The notes beneath the pieces were generated by a model that was given only the letters and a program-made list of their open reading frames with translations, ran no database searches and was not told where the DNA came from. From the NCBI RefSeq assembly GCF_000447205.1, contig NZ_AUWY01000054.1, positions 1-40,568 of the forward strand: a stretch of DNA of 40,568 nt. The letters are read 5' to 3'. Below, one piece after another: positions 25,589 through 36,078 of the stretch. Source of the DNA: Sphingobium ummariense RL-3. GTDB lineage: Bacteria > Pseudomonadota > Alphaproteobacteria > Sphingomonadales > Sphingomonadaceae. Position 1 is the first letter of the stretch. Each line of letters starts with the position of its first letter. The position numbers and the translations under genes are program-made.

Positions 25589-26617
25589 ATGAAAAAGGTG
25601 AAATCGCTCGTTCTAGCCGGGTTGCTGGCCTTTGCGCCCGCACTGGCGATGAACAGTCAGGCGCTGGCGCAGGACAATGCTGCTGCGGCGGCGGCTGAGG
25701 CCGCGCCGGCCGATTCGGCGGCTGCGAACGCCACGGCCGCCACTCCGGCGCCGGCTGCAAAGGTCGCTGCGCCGCCCCGGATGAAGCCGACCGAAGGCAT
25801 CGGCATGCCACGCCCGGGCGAAATCACCCTGCAGGAACAGTTCAGCCCCACCGGCCACACCGCGCGCTGGCTACACGACAAGATGCTGCTGCCGCTGATC
25901 ACGATCATCTCGCTCTTCGTACTGGGCCTGATGCTCTACGTCATGGTCCGCTTCCGTCGCTCCGCGAACCCGACCCCGTCGAAGACCGCGCACAACACCG
26001 TGATCGAGGTGATCTGGACGGTGGTGCCGGTGATCATCCTGCTGGTGATCGCGGTGCCCTCGATCGGGCTGCTCGCCGACCAGTACAAGCCAGCGCCCAA
26101 GGATGCGCTGACCGTCAAGGTGACCGGTTACCAGTGGTACTGGGGCTATGAATATCCCGACGCCGGCATCCCCGAATTCGTGTCGAACATGCTGCCGAAG
26201 GACAAGGCCGAGGCGAATGGCGAGCCCTATCTGCTCGCCCCCGACAATCGCTTGGTCCTGCCGGTCGGTCGCCCGATCAAGCTGATCATCACCGGCGCCG
26301 ACGTGATCCACAGCTTCGCCGTGCCCTCGCTCTGGGTGAAGATGGACGCGGTTCCCGGCCGCCTCAATGAGAAGAGCTTCACGATCGAGAAGCCGGGCGT
26401 CTATTACGGCCAGTGTTCGGAACTGTGCGGTGCCCGCCACGCTTTCATGCCGATCGCGATCGAGGCACTGCCGCCGGCCCAGTTCGACCAGTGGGTGCTT
26501 TCGCAGGGCGGCAAGCTGGCGGGTGCCACCGCCGCACCGGCCGGAGAGATGGGGCCGCAGCAGGGCAGCGTGCTGCCCGGGCCGCCGGCCGAAAACGCCG
26601 GCACGTCGACGCTTTGA
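25589..26617 (+). CDS. ctaC: cytochrome c oxidase subunit II
   Basis: 342 residues. Signal peptide about 1-28, then an Ala/Pro-rich stretch (29-64), two membrane segments (about 102-121 and 140-163) and a periplasmic cupredoxin domain. The CuA ligands are all present: H241, C276, E278, C280, H284 and M287 (GQCSELCGARHAFM). The aromatic patch YQWYWGYEYP (181-190) for electron entry from cytochrome c is intact. The Ala-rich N-terminal stretch is longer than in Paracoccus but common in related bacteria. First gene of the oxidase operon; ctaD follows after 15 bp. Confidence 0.97.
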   Translation: MKKVKSLVLAGLLAFAPALAMNSQALAQDNAAAAAAEAAPADSAAANATAATPAPAAKVAAPPRMKPTEGIGMPRPGEITLQEQFSPTGHTARWLHDKMLLPLITIISLFVLGLMLYVMVRFRRSANPTPSKTAHNTVIEVIWTVVPVIILLVIAVPSIGLLADQYKPAPKDALTVKVTGYQWYWGYEYPDAGIPEFVSNMLPKDKAEANGEPYLLAPDNRLVLPVGRPIKLIITGADVIHSFAVPSLWVKMDAVPGRLNEKSFTIEKPGVYYGQCSELCGARHAFMPIAIEALPPAQFDQWVLSQGGKLAGATAAPAGEMGPQQGSVLPGPPAENAGTSTL

Positions 26618-28315
<1,698 letters not shown>

Positions 28316-28339
28316 AGCCAGGCTGAACTGACAGAGACG

Positions 28340-28362
28340 GGGGCGGGCTTCCGGTCCGCCCC
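28340..28362 (+). promoter_or_regulatory. GC-rich stem-loop between ctaD and ctaB
   Basis: GGGGCGG (28340-28346) pairs with CCGCCCC (28356-28362) around a 9-nt loop. No T-run follows, so full termination is unlikely. Its position after the structural gene ctaD and before assembly genes suggests partial termination or 3'-end protection that keeps subunit I mRNA more abundant (inference). Confidence 0.45.
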
Positions 28363-28401
28363 TGCGCTATTATGCCTCCCCGGAAGGAGGCCGGAACCGA
28401 T

Positions 28402-29310
28402 ATGACGACCGTGACCCTCGACCAGACCCGTCTTCCCGCCCACTGGCGCGATTTCGTCGCGCTGACCAAGCCGCGCGTGATGACCCTGGTCGTGTTCACG
28501 GGCCTGTGCGGCCTGCTTGCCGCACCGGGGCACCTGCACCCGGTGCTGGCCTTCACCGCCATCCTCTGCATCGCACTCGGCGCAGGCGCCGCCGCCTCGC
28601 TCAACCAGTGGTATGAGGCGGACATCGACGCGAAGATGAAGCGCACGGCGTCGCGCCCGCTGCCTGCCGGCCGCATGGATCGCCAGTCGGCGCTGCATTT
28701 CGGTGTCGGCTTGTCCTTCTTCTCGGTCATCCTGATGGGCGTCGCGACCAACTGGCTCGCGGCCGCGGTTCTGGCCGTCTCGATCCTCTTCTACGTCTTC
28801 ATCTACACCATCTGGCTGAAGCCCCGCACCGCGCAGAACATCGTGATCGGCGGAGCGGCCGGCGCCTTCCCACCGGTGATCGGCTGGGCGGCGGTGACCG
28901 GAGACATCTCGGCGCTGCCGGTCGCGCTCTTCATGCTGATCTTCTTCTGGACGCCGCCGCATTTCTGGGCGCTCGCGCTGTTCGTGAAGACCGACTATGC
29001 GGCCGCCGGCATTCCCATGCTGCCCGTCGTGTCGGGCGAGGTCGCGACCCGGCGCCAGATCTGGTTCTACACCGCGATCATGGCCGTCGCCGCCATGGCG
29101 CCCGTGCTGCTGCGGCTGACCGGCCCGCTCTACGGCACCGTCGCCCTGCTCGCGACAGCGCTTTTCGCCGCCATGGCCTTTCAGGTGCTGCGCCGGCGGG
29201 AAACCGATCCGGCCCGCATGGGACCGGAAAAGCGGCTGTTCAAATATTCGGTCCTCTACCTCTTCCTCCTGTTCGGCGCGGTGGTCGCCGACCGCTGGCT
29301 GTTCGCATGA
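28402..29310 (+). CDS. ctaB: protohaem IX farnesyltransferase (haem O synthase)
   Basis: 302 residues from ATG 28402, which has GGAAGGAGG about 10 nt upstream; an in-frame ATG at 28372 overlaps that RBS and is rejected. It adds a farnesyl group to haem B, the first step to haem A for the oxidase. The prenyltransferase Asp motif around N68, D74 and D76 ([15 protein letters not shown]) and the second motif near [17 protein letters not shown] are present, with about eight membrane helices. Its stop overlaps the next start (ATGA). Confidence 0.96.
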   Translation: MTTVTLDQTRLPAHWRDFVALTKPRVMTLVVFTGLCGLLAAPGHLHPVLAFTAILCIALGAGAAASLNQWYEADIDAKMKRTASRPLPAGRMDRQSALHFGVGLSFFSVILMGVATNWLAAAVLAVSILFYVFIYTIWLKPRTAQNIVIGGAAGAFPPVIGWAAVTGDISALPVALFMLIFFWTPPHFWALALFVKTDYAAAGIPMLPVVSGEVATRRQIWFYTAIMAVAAMAPVLLRLTGPLYGTVALLATALFAAMAFQVLRRRETDPARMGPEKRLFKYSVLYLFLLFGAVVADRWLFA

Positions 29311-29441
29311 CCCCGGAGGAAGAGAAGCAGGTCCGGGCCCGCCAGAAGTCGCGGGCCATCGTCACCGGGCTGCTGCTCGGCGCGCTGGTCATTCTCTTCT
29401 ACGCGATCACCATCGCGAAGATCGGCGGGGGAGGGCAGTGA
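29307..29441 (+). CDS. small membrane protein in the oxidase operon (CoxF-like)
   Basis: 44 residues: an acidic/basic N-terminus ([18 protein letters not shown]) and one membrane helix (about 19-38). It overlaps ctaB by 4 bp (ATGA) and shares the last base of its stop with the ctaG ATG (TGATG), so it is tightly coupled to both. A small single-helix protein at this place between ctaB and ctaG is usual in alphaproteobacterial oxidase operons and is thought to be assembly-related. The coding call rests on overlap spacing and composition. Confidence 0.85.
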   Translation: MTPEEEKQVRARQKSRAIVTGLLLGALVILFYAITIAKIGGGGQ

Positions 29442-30016
29442 TGGCCAGCCTGCCGCCCTCACCCTTCGACAGCGCCCGGCGCAACCGGCGGACCTTCGCC
29501 GCCATGGCGGTCGTGGGGATCGCGATGCTGGCGCTGGGCTTCGCCTCGGTACCGCTCTACCGCATCTTCTGCGAACGCACCGGCTTTGGCGGTACGACCC
29601 AGCGCGCGGACGCGGGCGTGCAGGTGGAGGTGGCGACCGGCCATCTGATGTCGATCCGCTTCGATTCCAACGTCCAGCCCGGCATGCCCTGGCAGTTCCG
29701 CCCCGAAAAGCCGACGCAGACCGTCACCGTGGGCGCGCGCAACATGGCGATCTTCCTGGCGAAGAACATGTCGGACAAGCCCGTGACCGGCACCGCCAGT
29801 TTCAACGTCACGCCGACCCAGGCCGGGGCCTATTTCACGAAGATCCAGTGCTTCTGCTTCACCCAGCAGACGCTGAAGCCCGGCGAGGAGGTGCGGATGC
29901 CCGTGATCTACTTCGTCGATCCCAAGATCCTGGCCGATCCGGACAACAAGGACACGCAGCAAATTACCTTGAGCTATACCTTCTATCCTGTTGAGCAGGA
30001 CCGGAAGCCAAGCTAA
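29441..30016 (+). CDS. ctaG: cytochrome c oxidase assembly protein CtaG/Cox11
   Basis: 191 residues. One N-terminal membrane helix (about 20-38) and a periplasmic copper-binding domain. The copper motif C137-F-C139 ([12 protein letters not shown]) and C44 are present. It delivers copper to the CuB site of subunit I. ATG 29441 overlaps the preceding stop and has a GGGGGAGGG purine run just upstream; the GTG one codon earlier is a poorer choice. ctaE follows after 35 bp. Confidence 0.96.
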   Translation: MASLPPSPFDSARRNRRTFAAMAVVGIAMLALGFASVPLYRIFCERTGFGGTTQRADAGVQVEVATGHLMSIRFDSNVQPGMPWQFRPEKPTQTVTVGARNMAIFLAKNMSDKPVTGTASFNVTPTQAGAYFTKIQCFCFTQQTLKPGEEVRMPVIYFVDPKILADPDNKDTQQITLSYTFYPVEQDRKPS

Positions 30017-30051
30017 GGCAACCAACGATAACGCGAACAGGGAAGAGAACC

Positions 30052-30882
30052 ATGGCAGGCGCCAAGAACCACGATTATCACATTCTCCCGCCCAGCATCT
30101 GGCCCATGTTCGGATCCATGTCGGCGCTGGTGATGGCGTTCGGCGCGATCATGTGGATGCACCCCGATGCGCTGCCGGCTGGCGGCGGCTGGGTGTTCCT
30201 GATCGGCCTGGCCGGCGTGCTGTTCACCATGTTCAGCTGGTGGAGCGACGTGATTCGCGAGGCGCATGCGGGCGACCACACCCCGGTCGTGCAGCTTCAC
30301 CTGCGCTACGGCATGATCCTGTTCATCGCGTCGGAAGTGATGTTCTTCGTCGGCTGGTTCTGGGCCTTCTTCGACTTCTCGCTGTTCCCCAGCGCGCTCG
30401 CGCCGATCGAGGGCCTGTTCCCCTCCAAGGGCATCGAGGTCATGAACGCGTTCGAGTTGCCGCTGCTCAACACGCTGATCCTGCTCTGCTCGGGCACCAC
30501 CGTCACCTGGGCGCACCACAGCCTGATCCATGGCGACCGCGAGGGCCTGAAGACCGGTCTTTGGCTGACCATCATCCTGGGCCTGCTCTTCTCCTCGATC
30601 CAGGCCTATGAATATGCCCATGCGCCGTTCCCGTTCGGCGGCAGCCCCTACAGCTCGGCCTTCTACATGGCGACCGGCTTCCACGGCTTCCACGTCATCG
30701 TCGGCACGCTGTTCCTGATCGTGAACCTGATCCGCGCCTATCGCGGCGATTTCACCCCGCGCCAGCATTTCGGCTTCGAAGCGGCCGCCTGGTATTGGCA
30801 TTTCGTGGACGTTGTCTGGCTGTTCCTCTTCGTCGCCGTCTATGTCTGGGGCGGCTGGGGTGCACCGGTCCACGGCGGCTGA
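30052..30882 (+). CDS. ctaE: cytochrome c oxidase subunit III
   Basis: 276 residues, seven predicted membrane helices. Typical segments are [16 protein letters not shown] at the N-terminus, [49 protein letters not shown] and the C-terminal [17 protein letters not shown]. This subunit stabilises the oxidase and supports long-term proton pumping. It closes the structural part of the operon; a DUF3291 gene follows. Confidence 0.97.
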   Translation: MAGAKNHDYHILPPSIWPMFGSMSALVMAFGAIMWMHPDALPAGGGWVFLIGLAGVLFTMFSWWSDVIREAHAGDHTPVVQLHLRYGMILFIASEVMFFVGWFWAFFDFSLFPSALAPIEGLFPSKGIEVMNAFELPLLNTLILLCSGTTVTWAHHSLIHGDREGLKTGLWLTIILGLLFSSIQAYEYAHAPFPFGGSPYSSAFYMATGFHGFHVIVGTLFLIVNLIRAYRGDFTPRQHFGFEAAAWYWHFVDVVWLFLFVAVYVWGGWGAPVHGG

Positions 30883-30911
30883 CGCACGGTTCTGACATGA
30901 CGGGGCGCCCG

Positions 30912-31418
30912 ATGGAGCAGGATTGGCATCTCGCTCAGATCAACATCGGGCGCCTTGTCGCGGCCAAGGGCGATCCGCGGGTCCAACCCTTTTTCGACGC
31001 GCTTGACCGGATCAACGCGCTGGCCGAATCGTCGCCGGGCTTCGTCTGGCGGCTGAAGGACGACGCCGGCAATGCGACCGCGATCACCTACTCGCCCGAC
31101 CCGCTGCTGATTCCCAACATGTCGGTGTGGACCGACGCCGACAGCCTGTTCGCTTTCGTCTACCGCAGCGCCCACACGCCGGAGATGGCGCGGCGGCGCG
31201 AGTATTTCGACCGCTTCGAAGGCGCCTATCAGGCGCTCTGGTGGATTCCGGCGGGCACCTTCCCCACGATCAACGACGGGCTCTCGCGGCTCTGGCTGCT
31301 CGATCGGTTCGGTCCCTGCCCGCAGGCCTTCACCTTCAAGGCGCGCTTCCTCGCCCCTGACGGTGCCGGGCCGCCGGTCGATCACCGCCCCGATCCCTGG
31401 TGCATCGGTCGTGCCTGA
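30912..31418 (+). CDS. DUF3291 domain protein inside the oxidase operon
   Basis: 168 residues from ATG 30912; the in-frame ATG at 30897 is also possible. DUF3291 hallmarks are HLAQINIGRLVAAKGDPR, INALAESSPGFVWRLK, NMSVWTDADSLFAFVYR, the YFDRFEGAYQALWWIPAG stretch and a C-terminal FKARF. The family belongs to the dimeric alpha/beta-barrel fold of small monooxygenases and haem-handling proteins. Function is unknown. It lies between ctaE and the DUF983 gene, with an 8-bp overlap into the latter, so it is co-transcribed with the oxidase genes. A role near haem or copper is possible but only inferred. Confidence 0.82.
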   Translation: MEQDWHLAQINIGRLVAAKGDPRVQPFFDALDRINALAESSPGFVWRLKDDAGNATAITYSPDPLLIPNMSVWTDADSLFAFVYRSAHTPEMARRREYFDRFEGAYQALWWIPAGTFPTINDGLSRLWLLDRFGPCPQAFTFKARFLAPDGAGPPVDHRPDPWCIGRA

Positions 31419-31806
31419 ACCGCAGGCCCCGGCCACGGGGTTGGGGGCCCTCGTTCTCGCCTCCGCGCGCGGCGACTGTCCGCGCTGTGGCGCGCCGGGG
31501 CTGTTCGCGGGCGCCGTGCGCTTCGCGTCCAACTGCCGGAAATGCCGCCTCGACTATGGGCAATTCAATGTCGGCGATGGGCCGGCGGCCTTCCTGACCT
31601 TGATCATTGGCGCGCTCATGGTCGCCCTCGCTGTGACGCTGGAACTGAAGGTGCATCCGCCGCTCTGGCTGCATGTGGTGTTGTGGACGCCGCTCACGAT
31701 CCTTGCCGTCGTCGGCAGCCTGCGCGTTGCCAAGGGTGTCCTCCTCACCCTGGAATACCGCAACCGGGCTTGTGAGGGACGGATCGCCGGAGGGGGCGGC
31801 GAATGA
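31411..31806 (+). CDS. DUF983 family membrane protein
   Basis: 131 residues starting at GTG 31411, inside the end of the DUF3291 gene. Two CxxC pairs (C23/C26 in CPRCGAPGLF, C42/C45 in CRKCRLDYG) form a zinc-ribbon-like N-terminus, followed by two membrane helices (about 58-76 and 83-106). DUF983 genes are a regular member of alphaproteobacterial oxidase operons between ctaE and SURF1. An assembly or metal-handling role is assumed. The end overlaps the SURF1 start by 4 bp. Confidence 0.87.
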   Translation: MPEPQAPATGLGALVLASARGDCPRCGAPGLFAGAVRFASNCRKCRLDYGQFNVGDGPAAFLTLIIGALMVALAVTLELKVHPPLWLHVVLWTPLTILAVVGSLRVAKGVLLTLEYRNRACEGRIAGGGGE

Positions 31807-32441
31807 CCCGCCGCATTCCCGTCCTGCCTACGGTCCTGGTGGCCATCGCCGTGCTCGCGATGATCGCGCTGGGCCTGTGGCAGTTGCAGCGCCGTGGCGA
31901 AAAGGAAGCGATGCTGGCGCTTGCCGCGGCCAATCCGGCGAAGCCCGCCATCGCCTTCCCCGCGCTCGCGCCGGTCGATGCGACGCTGCTCTTCCGTCCC
32001 AGTTCCGTCCACTGCCTCCGCGTCGTGGGCTGGCGTACCGAGGCGGGGCGCGCCGCCGACGGCACCACCGGCTACCGCCTGATCGCCGAATGCGTGACCG
32101 GCGCGGAAGGCCCCGGCGCGCTCGTGGCGGTGGGCGTGGCGGGCAAGCCGGACCAGAAGCCGCAATGGACGGGCGGGCAAGTATCCGGATGGCTTTCCGA
32201 AGAGCCCGATCATCGCGCCGTCCTGACCCGCATCGGCGGAAAGGCCATGCCGCTGCGCCCGATGCTGATCGCCCGCGCCGCGCCACCGGGGCTCAAGCCG
32301 CTGGCGCCGCCCAGCACCGCCGACGTGCCCAACAACCATCTGGCCTATGCCGTCCAGTGGTTCTTCTTCGCGGCGGTTGCCGTGGTGATCTATGTCCTGG
32401 CACTGCGCCGCCGCGCCGCTCCACCCGGCAATCCCACCTAA
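31803..32441 (+). CDS. SURF1 family oxidase assembly protein
   Basis: 212 residues with the SURF1 topology: one helix at each end (about 8-26 and 184-202) and a periplasmic domain between. Recognisable parts are GLWQLQRRGEKEAML near the N-terminus, the LVAVGVAGKP strand and VPNNHLAYAVQWFFFAAVAVVIYVL-type ending. SURF1 helps insert haem a into subunit I. It is coupled to DUF983 by an ATGA overlap. The middle domain is somewhat divergent, lacking a clear NRG motif. Confidence 0.88.
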   Translation: MTRRIPVLPTVLVAIAVLAMIALGLWQLQRRGEKEAMLALAAANPAKPAIAFPALAPVDATLLFRPSSVHCLRVVGWRTEAGRAADGTTGYRLIAECVTGAEGPGALVAVGVAGKPDQKPQWTGGQVSGWLSEEPDHRAVLTRIGGKAMPLRPMLIARAAPPGLKPLAPPSTADVPNNHLAYAVQWFFFAAVAVVIYVLALRRRAAPPGNPT

Positions 32442-32485
32442 AGGCTTGCCCGCGCGGCCCGGCGTCGTTACCGCACCGGACCATC

Positions 32486-33886
32486 ATGCACTATGTGAGC
32501 ACCAGGGGGAGCGCGCCTGCGCTCGGGTTCGAGGATGTGACGCTGGCGGGGCTGGCGTCCGATGGCGGACTCTATGTTCCGGAAAGCTGGCCGTCCTTCA
32601 CGGCGGCGGACATCCGCGCGCTGGCCGGCCTTTCCTATGTCGACACGGCGGTGCGGGTCATGGCGCCCTTCGTCGCGGGATCGCTGGACGAGGATGAGCT
32701 GCGCGGCCTGTGCGAAGCCGCCTATGGCCGCTTCAGCCACCAGGCCGTTACCCCTCTGGTCCAGCTCGACCACCGCAACTGGCTGCTTGAACTGTTCCAC
32801 GGCCCGACGCTGGCTTTCAAGGACGTGGCGCTCCAGCTGCTCGGCCAGCTGTTCGAGCGGTTCCTGTCACGCCGGGACGATCATCTGACGATCGTCGGCG
32901 CGACCTCGGGCGACACCGGCTCGGCGGCGATTGATGCGGTCGCGGGCCGCGCCAAGATCGACATCTTCATGCTGCACCCCGAAGGCCGCGTGTCCGACGT
33001 GCAGCGGCGGCAGATGACGACGGTGCTGGCGCCCAATGTCTACAACATCGCCATCGACGGCAGCTTCGACGATGCGCAGGCGCTGGTGAAGCGCATGTTC
33101 AACGACACGGACTTCTCCAGCCGTTTCAACCTGTCGGCCGTCAACAGCATCAACTGGGCGCGGCTGATGGCGCAGGTCGTCTATTATTTCTACGCCGCCG
33201 TACGGCTCGGCGCGCCCGACCGCCCGGTCGCCTTCTCGGTCCCCACCGGCAATTTCGGCGACGTGTTCGCCGGCTATGTCGCCGCGAAGATGGGCCTGCC
33301 GGTGGCGAAGCTGATGGTCGCGACCAACGTCAACGACATCCTGCATCGCGCGCTGGCGGACGGCGACTACAGCCAGGGCCAGGTGCAGCCGACCGCGACC
33401 CCCAGCATGGACATCCAAGTCAGCTCCAATTTCGAGCGGCTGCTGTTCGATGCGGGCGGTCGCGACGGCACGGCGCTGGCGGAACAGATGCGCGGGTTTG
33501 AGGCGACGCGTGCGATGCGCCTTACCAACGCACAGCGCGAGGGCGCGGCGGCGCTCTTCACCTCGGCGCGGATCGATGCCGACAGCATGACCATGGCGAT
33601 GCGCTGGGCCTATGATGGGGCGGGGCAGGTGATCGATCCGCACAGCGCCATCGGGCTGGCGGCCGCGCGGACGCTCGACCTCGATCCGGCCGTGCCGGTG
33701 GTGACGCTGGCGACCGCCCATGCCGCCAAGTTCAGCGACGCGGTGGAGCGCGCCACCGGCACCCGCCCGCCGCTGCCGGCGCGCGTCGGCGACCTGTTCG
33801 CCCGCGAGGAACGCTATGCGAAAATGCCCGCGACCTTCGAGGCGATCACCGCCTATGTCGCGGAGCGGGCGACGCCGCGGGCCTAG
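32486..33886 (+). CDS. thrC: threonine synthase
   Basis: 466 residues. Converts O-phosphohomoserine to threonine with PLP. The PLP lysine K112 lies in ELFHGPTLAFKDVALQ; TIVGATSGDTGSAAI and VPTGNFGDVFAGYVAAKMG bind the cofactor phosphate. The N-terminal MHYVSTRG and GLASDGGLYVP are typical. It follows SURF1 by 44 bp, an arrangement common in sphingomonads, and probably shares the tail of the oxidase transcript. The ribosome-binding site is weak. Confidence 0.96.
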   Translation: MHYVSTRGSAPALGFEDVTLAGLASDGGLYVPESWPSFTAADIRALAGLSYVDTAVRVMAPFVAGSLDEDELRGLCEAAYGRFSHQAVTPLVQLDHRNWLLELFHGPTLAFKDVALQLLGQLFERFLSRRDDHLTIVGATSGDTGSAAIDAVAGRAKIDIFMLHPEGRVSDVQRRQMTTVLAPNVYNIAIDGSFDDAQALVKRMFNDTDFSSRFNLSAVNSINWARLMAQVVYYFYAAVRLGAPDRPVAFSVPTGNFGDVFAGYVAAKMGLPVAKLMVATNVNDILHRALADGDYSQGQVQPTATPSMDIQVSSNFERLLFDAGGRDGTALAEQMRGFEATRAMRLTNAQREGAAALFTSARIDADSMTMAMRWAYDGAGQVIDPHSAIGLAAARTLDLDPAVPVVTLATAHAAKFSDAVERATGTRPPLPARVGDLFAREERYAKMPATFEAITAYVAERATPRA

Positions 33887-33892
33887 GCGGGC

Positions 33893-34762
33893 GTGCAGCT
33901 CCAGTCCCTCATCGGCGAACCCTGGGCCGACTATGGCCTGCTCGATTCCGGCCATGGCCGCAAGCTGGAGCGCTATGGCCGCTTCCGCTTCATCCGGCCC
34001 GAGCCGCAGGCAATGTGGGCGCCCGCCATCGCCGACTGGAAGGCAGACGGCGAGTTCGTGCCCGGATCGGACGAGGAGGGCGGCGGCCGCTGGTTCTACG
34101 AGCGCCCGGTGCCGGCCGAAGGCTGGCCATTGCACTGGAACCAGGTGACCTTCCAGTCGAGCTGCACCCCCTTCCGCCATCTCGGTTTCTTCCCCGACAT
34201 GGCCCCGGTCTGGGACTGGATGCGGGAGCGGACCGCGGACAAGGCCGAGCCGGAGATCATGAACCTGTTCGGCTATACCGGCGTCGGCACGCTGGCGATG
34301 TCGGCTGCCGGGGCGCGGATGGTGCATGTCGATGCGTCGAAGAAATCCGTCGCCCAGGCCCGCGCCAATGCCGCGCTGTCGGGCATGGAGGACCGCCCGA
34401 TCCGCTGGATCGTCGAGGATGCGGCGAAGTTCGTCGCGCGCGAGGTCCGGCGCGGGCGCCGCTATGACGGCATATTGCTCGATCCGCCCAAATATGGCCG
34501 CGGCCCGGATGGGGAGGTCTGGCGGCTGGAGGAGGACCTGCCCGGCCTCATCGCCAATTGCCGCGCGCTGCTCGACGCGGACAGCCGCTTCCTGTTCCTG
34601 ACGGTCTATGCCGTGCGCATGTCGGCGCTGGCGATCGGCGAACTGCTGCGCCAGGCCTTCGCCGGCCTGCCGGGCGAGGTCGAGGCGGGCGAACTCGCCG
34701 TGCGCGAGGAAGCGCGGGGCCTGCTGCTGCCGACCGCGATCTGGGCGAGGTGGAAGCGCTGA
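33893..34762 (+). CDS. class I SAM-dependent methyltransferase (rRNA RlmI/RlmK-like)
   Basis: 289 residues from GTG 33893, 6 bp after thrC. SAM-binding motif I is NLFGYTGVGTLAMSAAGA (about 124-141), the acidic loop VHVDASKKSV follows, and motif IV is LLDPPKYGRG (about 195-204), the arrangement of the RlmI/RlmK 23S rRNA cytosine/guanine methyltransferase group. The N-terminal region (LDSGHGRKLERYGRFRFIRPEP) is typical of the shorter alphaproteobacterial members and lacks a PUA domain. The exact target base cannot be assigned. Confidence 0.87.
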   Translation: MQLQSLIGEPWADYGLLDSGHGRKLERYGRFRFIRPEPQAMWAPAIADWKADGEFVPGSDEEGGGRWFYERPVPAEGWPLHWNQVTFQSSCTPFRHLGFFPDMAPVWDWMRERTADKAEPEIMNLFGYTGVGTLAMSAAGARMVHVDASKKSVAQARANAALSGMEDRPIRWIVEDAAKFVAREVRRGRRYDGILLDPPKYGRGPDGEVWRLEEDLPGLIANCRALLDADSRFLFLTVYAVRMSALAIGELLRQAFAGLPGEVEAGELAVREEARGLLLPTAIWARWKR

Positions 34763-34792
34763 TCAGAGGGTAATTCCGGAGAGGGATCACCC

Positions 34793-34908
34793 TCCTCCCC
34801 TGGTAGGGAGGTGGCAGGCGCCTCAGCGCCTGACGGAGGGGTGTCCCGCTATCGAGAGGGCGACACCCCTCCACCCCTTCGTGGTCCCCCGCCCCTACCA
34901 GGGGAGGA
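34793..34908. repeat. structured intergenic repeat, copy B
   Basis: Homologue of copy A (23848-23973). The arms 34793-34808 and 34893-34908 are perfect 16-nt reverse complements but carry TGGTA where copy A has TGCAA. The first inner hairpin is CAGGCGC-CTCA-GCGCCTG (34815-34832), again paired but unlike copy A. The shared single-stranded motif GACGGAGGGGTGTCC and the GAGGGCGACAC stretch are kept. It lies in the convergent gap between the methyltransferase and lipoprotein genes and may also serve as a bidirectional end. Confidence 0.82.
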
Positions 34909-34952
34909 TTTCTAGATGCGTCATCGACCCCTGCGTGGAGATCGACGCAATC

Positions 34953-35699
34953 CTATTTCCCGTTGTCCGCGATGATGTCCACCGTGGTCCGGCCGCCGGC
35001 CGCATCGGTGAACAGGATGAAATAGGCGCTGCCGTCGCCGTTGCGCGTGCCGCCCAGAACATGGTCGCCGCCCAGGATCTTGTGCTCGCCGTCATAGCCG
35101 GCGCGCCGCGCCAGCGTGTAGTAATAATCCATCACGCTCTGCCGAGGAGCCGGCGTCACGAAGCTCGCCGCGCGCAGGGTGCAGCCGTTGCGTTCCGCGC
35201 CGGCCGCCTCCATGAGTTGCGCCCCGGGATAGAGGGTGAAGGGATCGGGCAGGCGGCTCGCCCACTGCATGTCATAGGCGAGCTGCTTCGCGCAATCGGG
35301 CTTGCCGCCCTTGCGCTGACCCTGCTCGCGGGCCAGCGCGCCCAGCGTCACGGTCGATTCCATCGCTTCGCCCTCGGTCGGTGCGGGCGCGGCGAGAAGC
35401 TTGCCGCCCGCCAGCCTCAACGCCTCGGCCTGCGCCTTGCCGGCATCGCCCTGCAGCACCGGAAGCTGCGCCTCGGCCGGACGATCGGCCGGACGGACGG
35501 CGTTGCGGTTGGACTGTTCGGTCAGCTGGGGATCGACGACGATCTGGTCCGCCAGCGCGTTGCGTCCGGCCGGGTCCACCGCGTTGTTGGTGAGCTGCGC
35601 GTCGAGCGCGGCGAGATCGGCCTCCTTGTCGCCCTTGCCGCATGCGGCGAGCGGCAGTGACAGCAGGATCGCCGCGGTAACAGTTCTGGAAAGCGCCAT
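34953..35699 (-). CDS. predicted lipoprotein of unknown function
   Basis: 248 residues. Signal peptide with lipobox LAAC (Cys20) and AAGGAG upstream of the ATG. Residues 25-125 are Ala/Gln-rich and probably extended; residues 135-248 look folded, with two cysteines (CAKQLAYDMQWASRLPDPF and NGCTLRAASF) that could form a disulfide, and a C-terminal alpha/beta pattern ending RTTVDIIADNG. I recognise no named domain, although the layout occurs in sphingomonad hypothetical lipoproteins. It is monocistronic and divergent from the small membrane protein gene. Confidence 0.75.
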   Translation of the reverse strand: MALSRTVTAAILLSLPLAACGKGDKEADLAALDAQLTNNAVDPAGRNALADQIVVDPQLTEQSNRNAVRPADRPAEAQLPVLQGDAGKAQAEALRLAGGKLLAAPAPTEGEAMESTVTLGALAREQGQRKGGKPDCAKQLAYDMQWASRLPDPFTLYPGAQLMEAAGAERNGCTLRAASFVTPAPRQSVMDYYYTLARRAGYDGEHKILGGDHVLGGTRNGDGSAYFILFTDAAGGRTTVDIIADNGK

Positions 35700-35856
35700 G
35701 CCCAACTCCTTTGTAAAGAAGGGATGAAGAACAGGCGTTAATTTTCCGTTAGGGTTTTTGGTGAATCGCGGGATTATTTCCTGCGTGGGGCCATTTCGCG
35801 CGCGCTGGCCTGCCCGGCGGCTTGCGGCGGGGGCGCAAAATCGCCATGTCCCGGCC

Positions 35857-36078
35857 ATGCTCAACATCCTGTCAGCCCTGATCGGCCTTGTCACGCTCCT
35901 GATGATGATCCCGGCGGTCTTTCCGCTGCTGGGGGCGCTCAACTGGCTGCTGGTACCGATCGCGCTGTTCGGCGCGCTGATCGGCATGATGTCGTCCCGC
36001 AATGGCGGGCGCAACTTCTGCCTGCTGGTCGCCGCCTTCGGCGCGCTGCGGCTGTTCCTGGGCGGAGGCATCCTCTGA
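35857..36078 (+). CDS. small membrane protein of unknown function
   Basis: 73 residues with two or three hydrophobic segments (about 3-24, 27-44 and 54-70) and a basic turn MMSSRNGGRN. ATG 35857 gives a clean hydrophobic start; the frame is open further upstream to 35758, but that part is Arg-rich and not membrane-like. Its stop TGA overlaps the rarD start codon, so the two genes are coupled. Function unknown. Confidence 0.7.
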   Translation: MLNILSALIGLVTLLMMIPAVFPLLGALNWLLVPIALFGALIGMMSSRNGGRNFCLLVAAFGALRLFLGGGIL

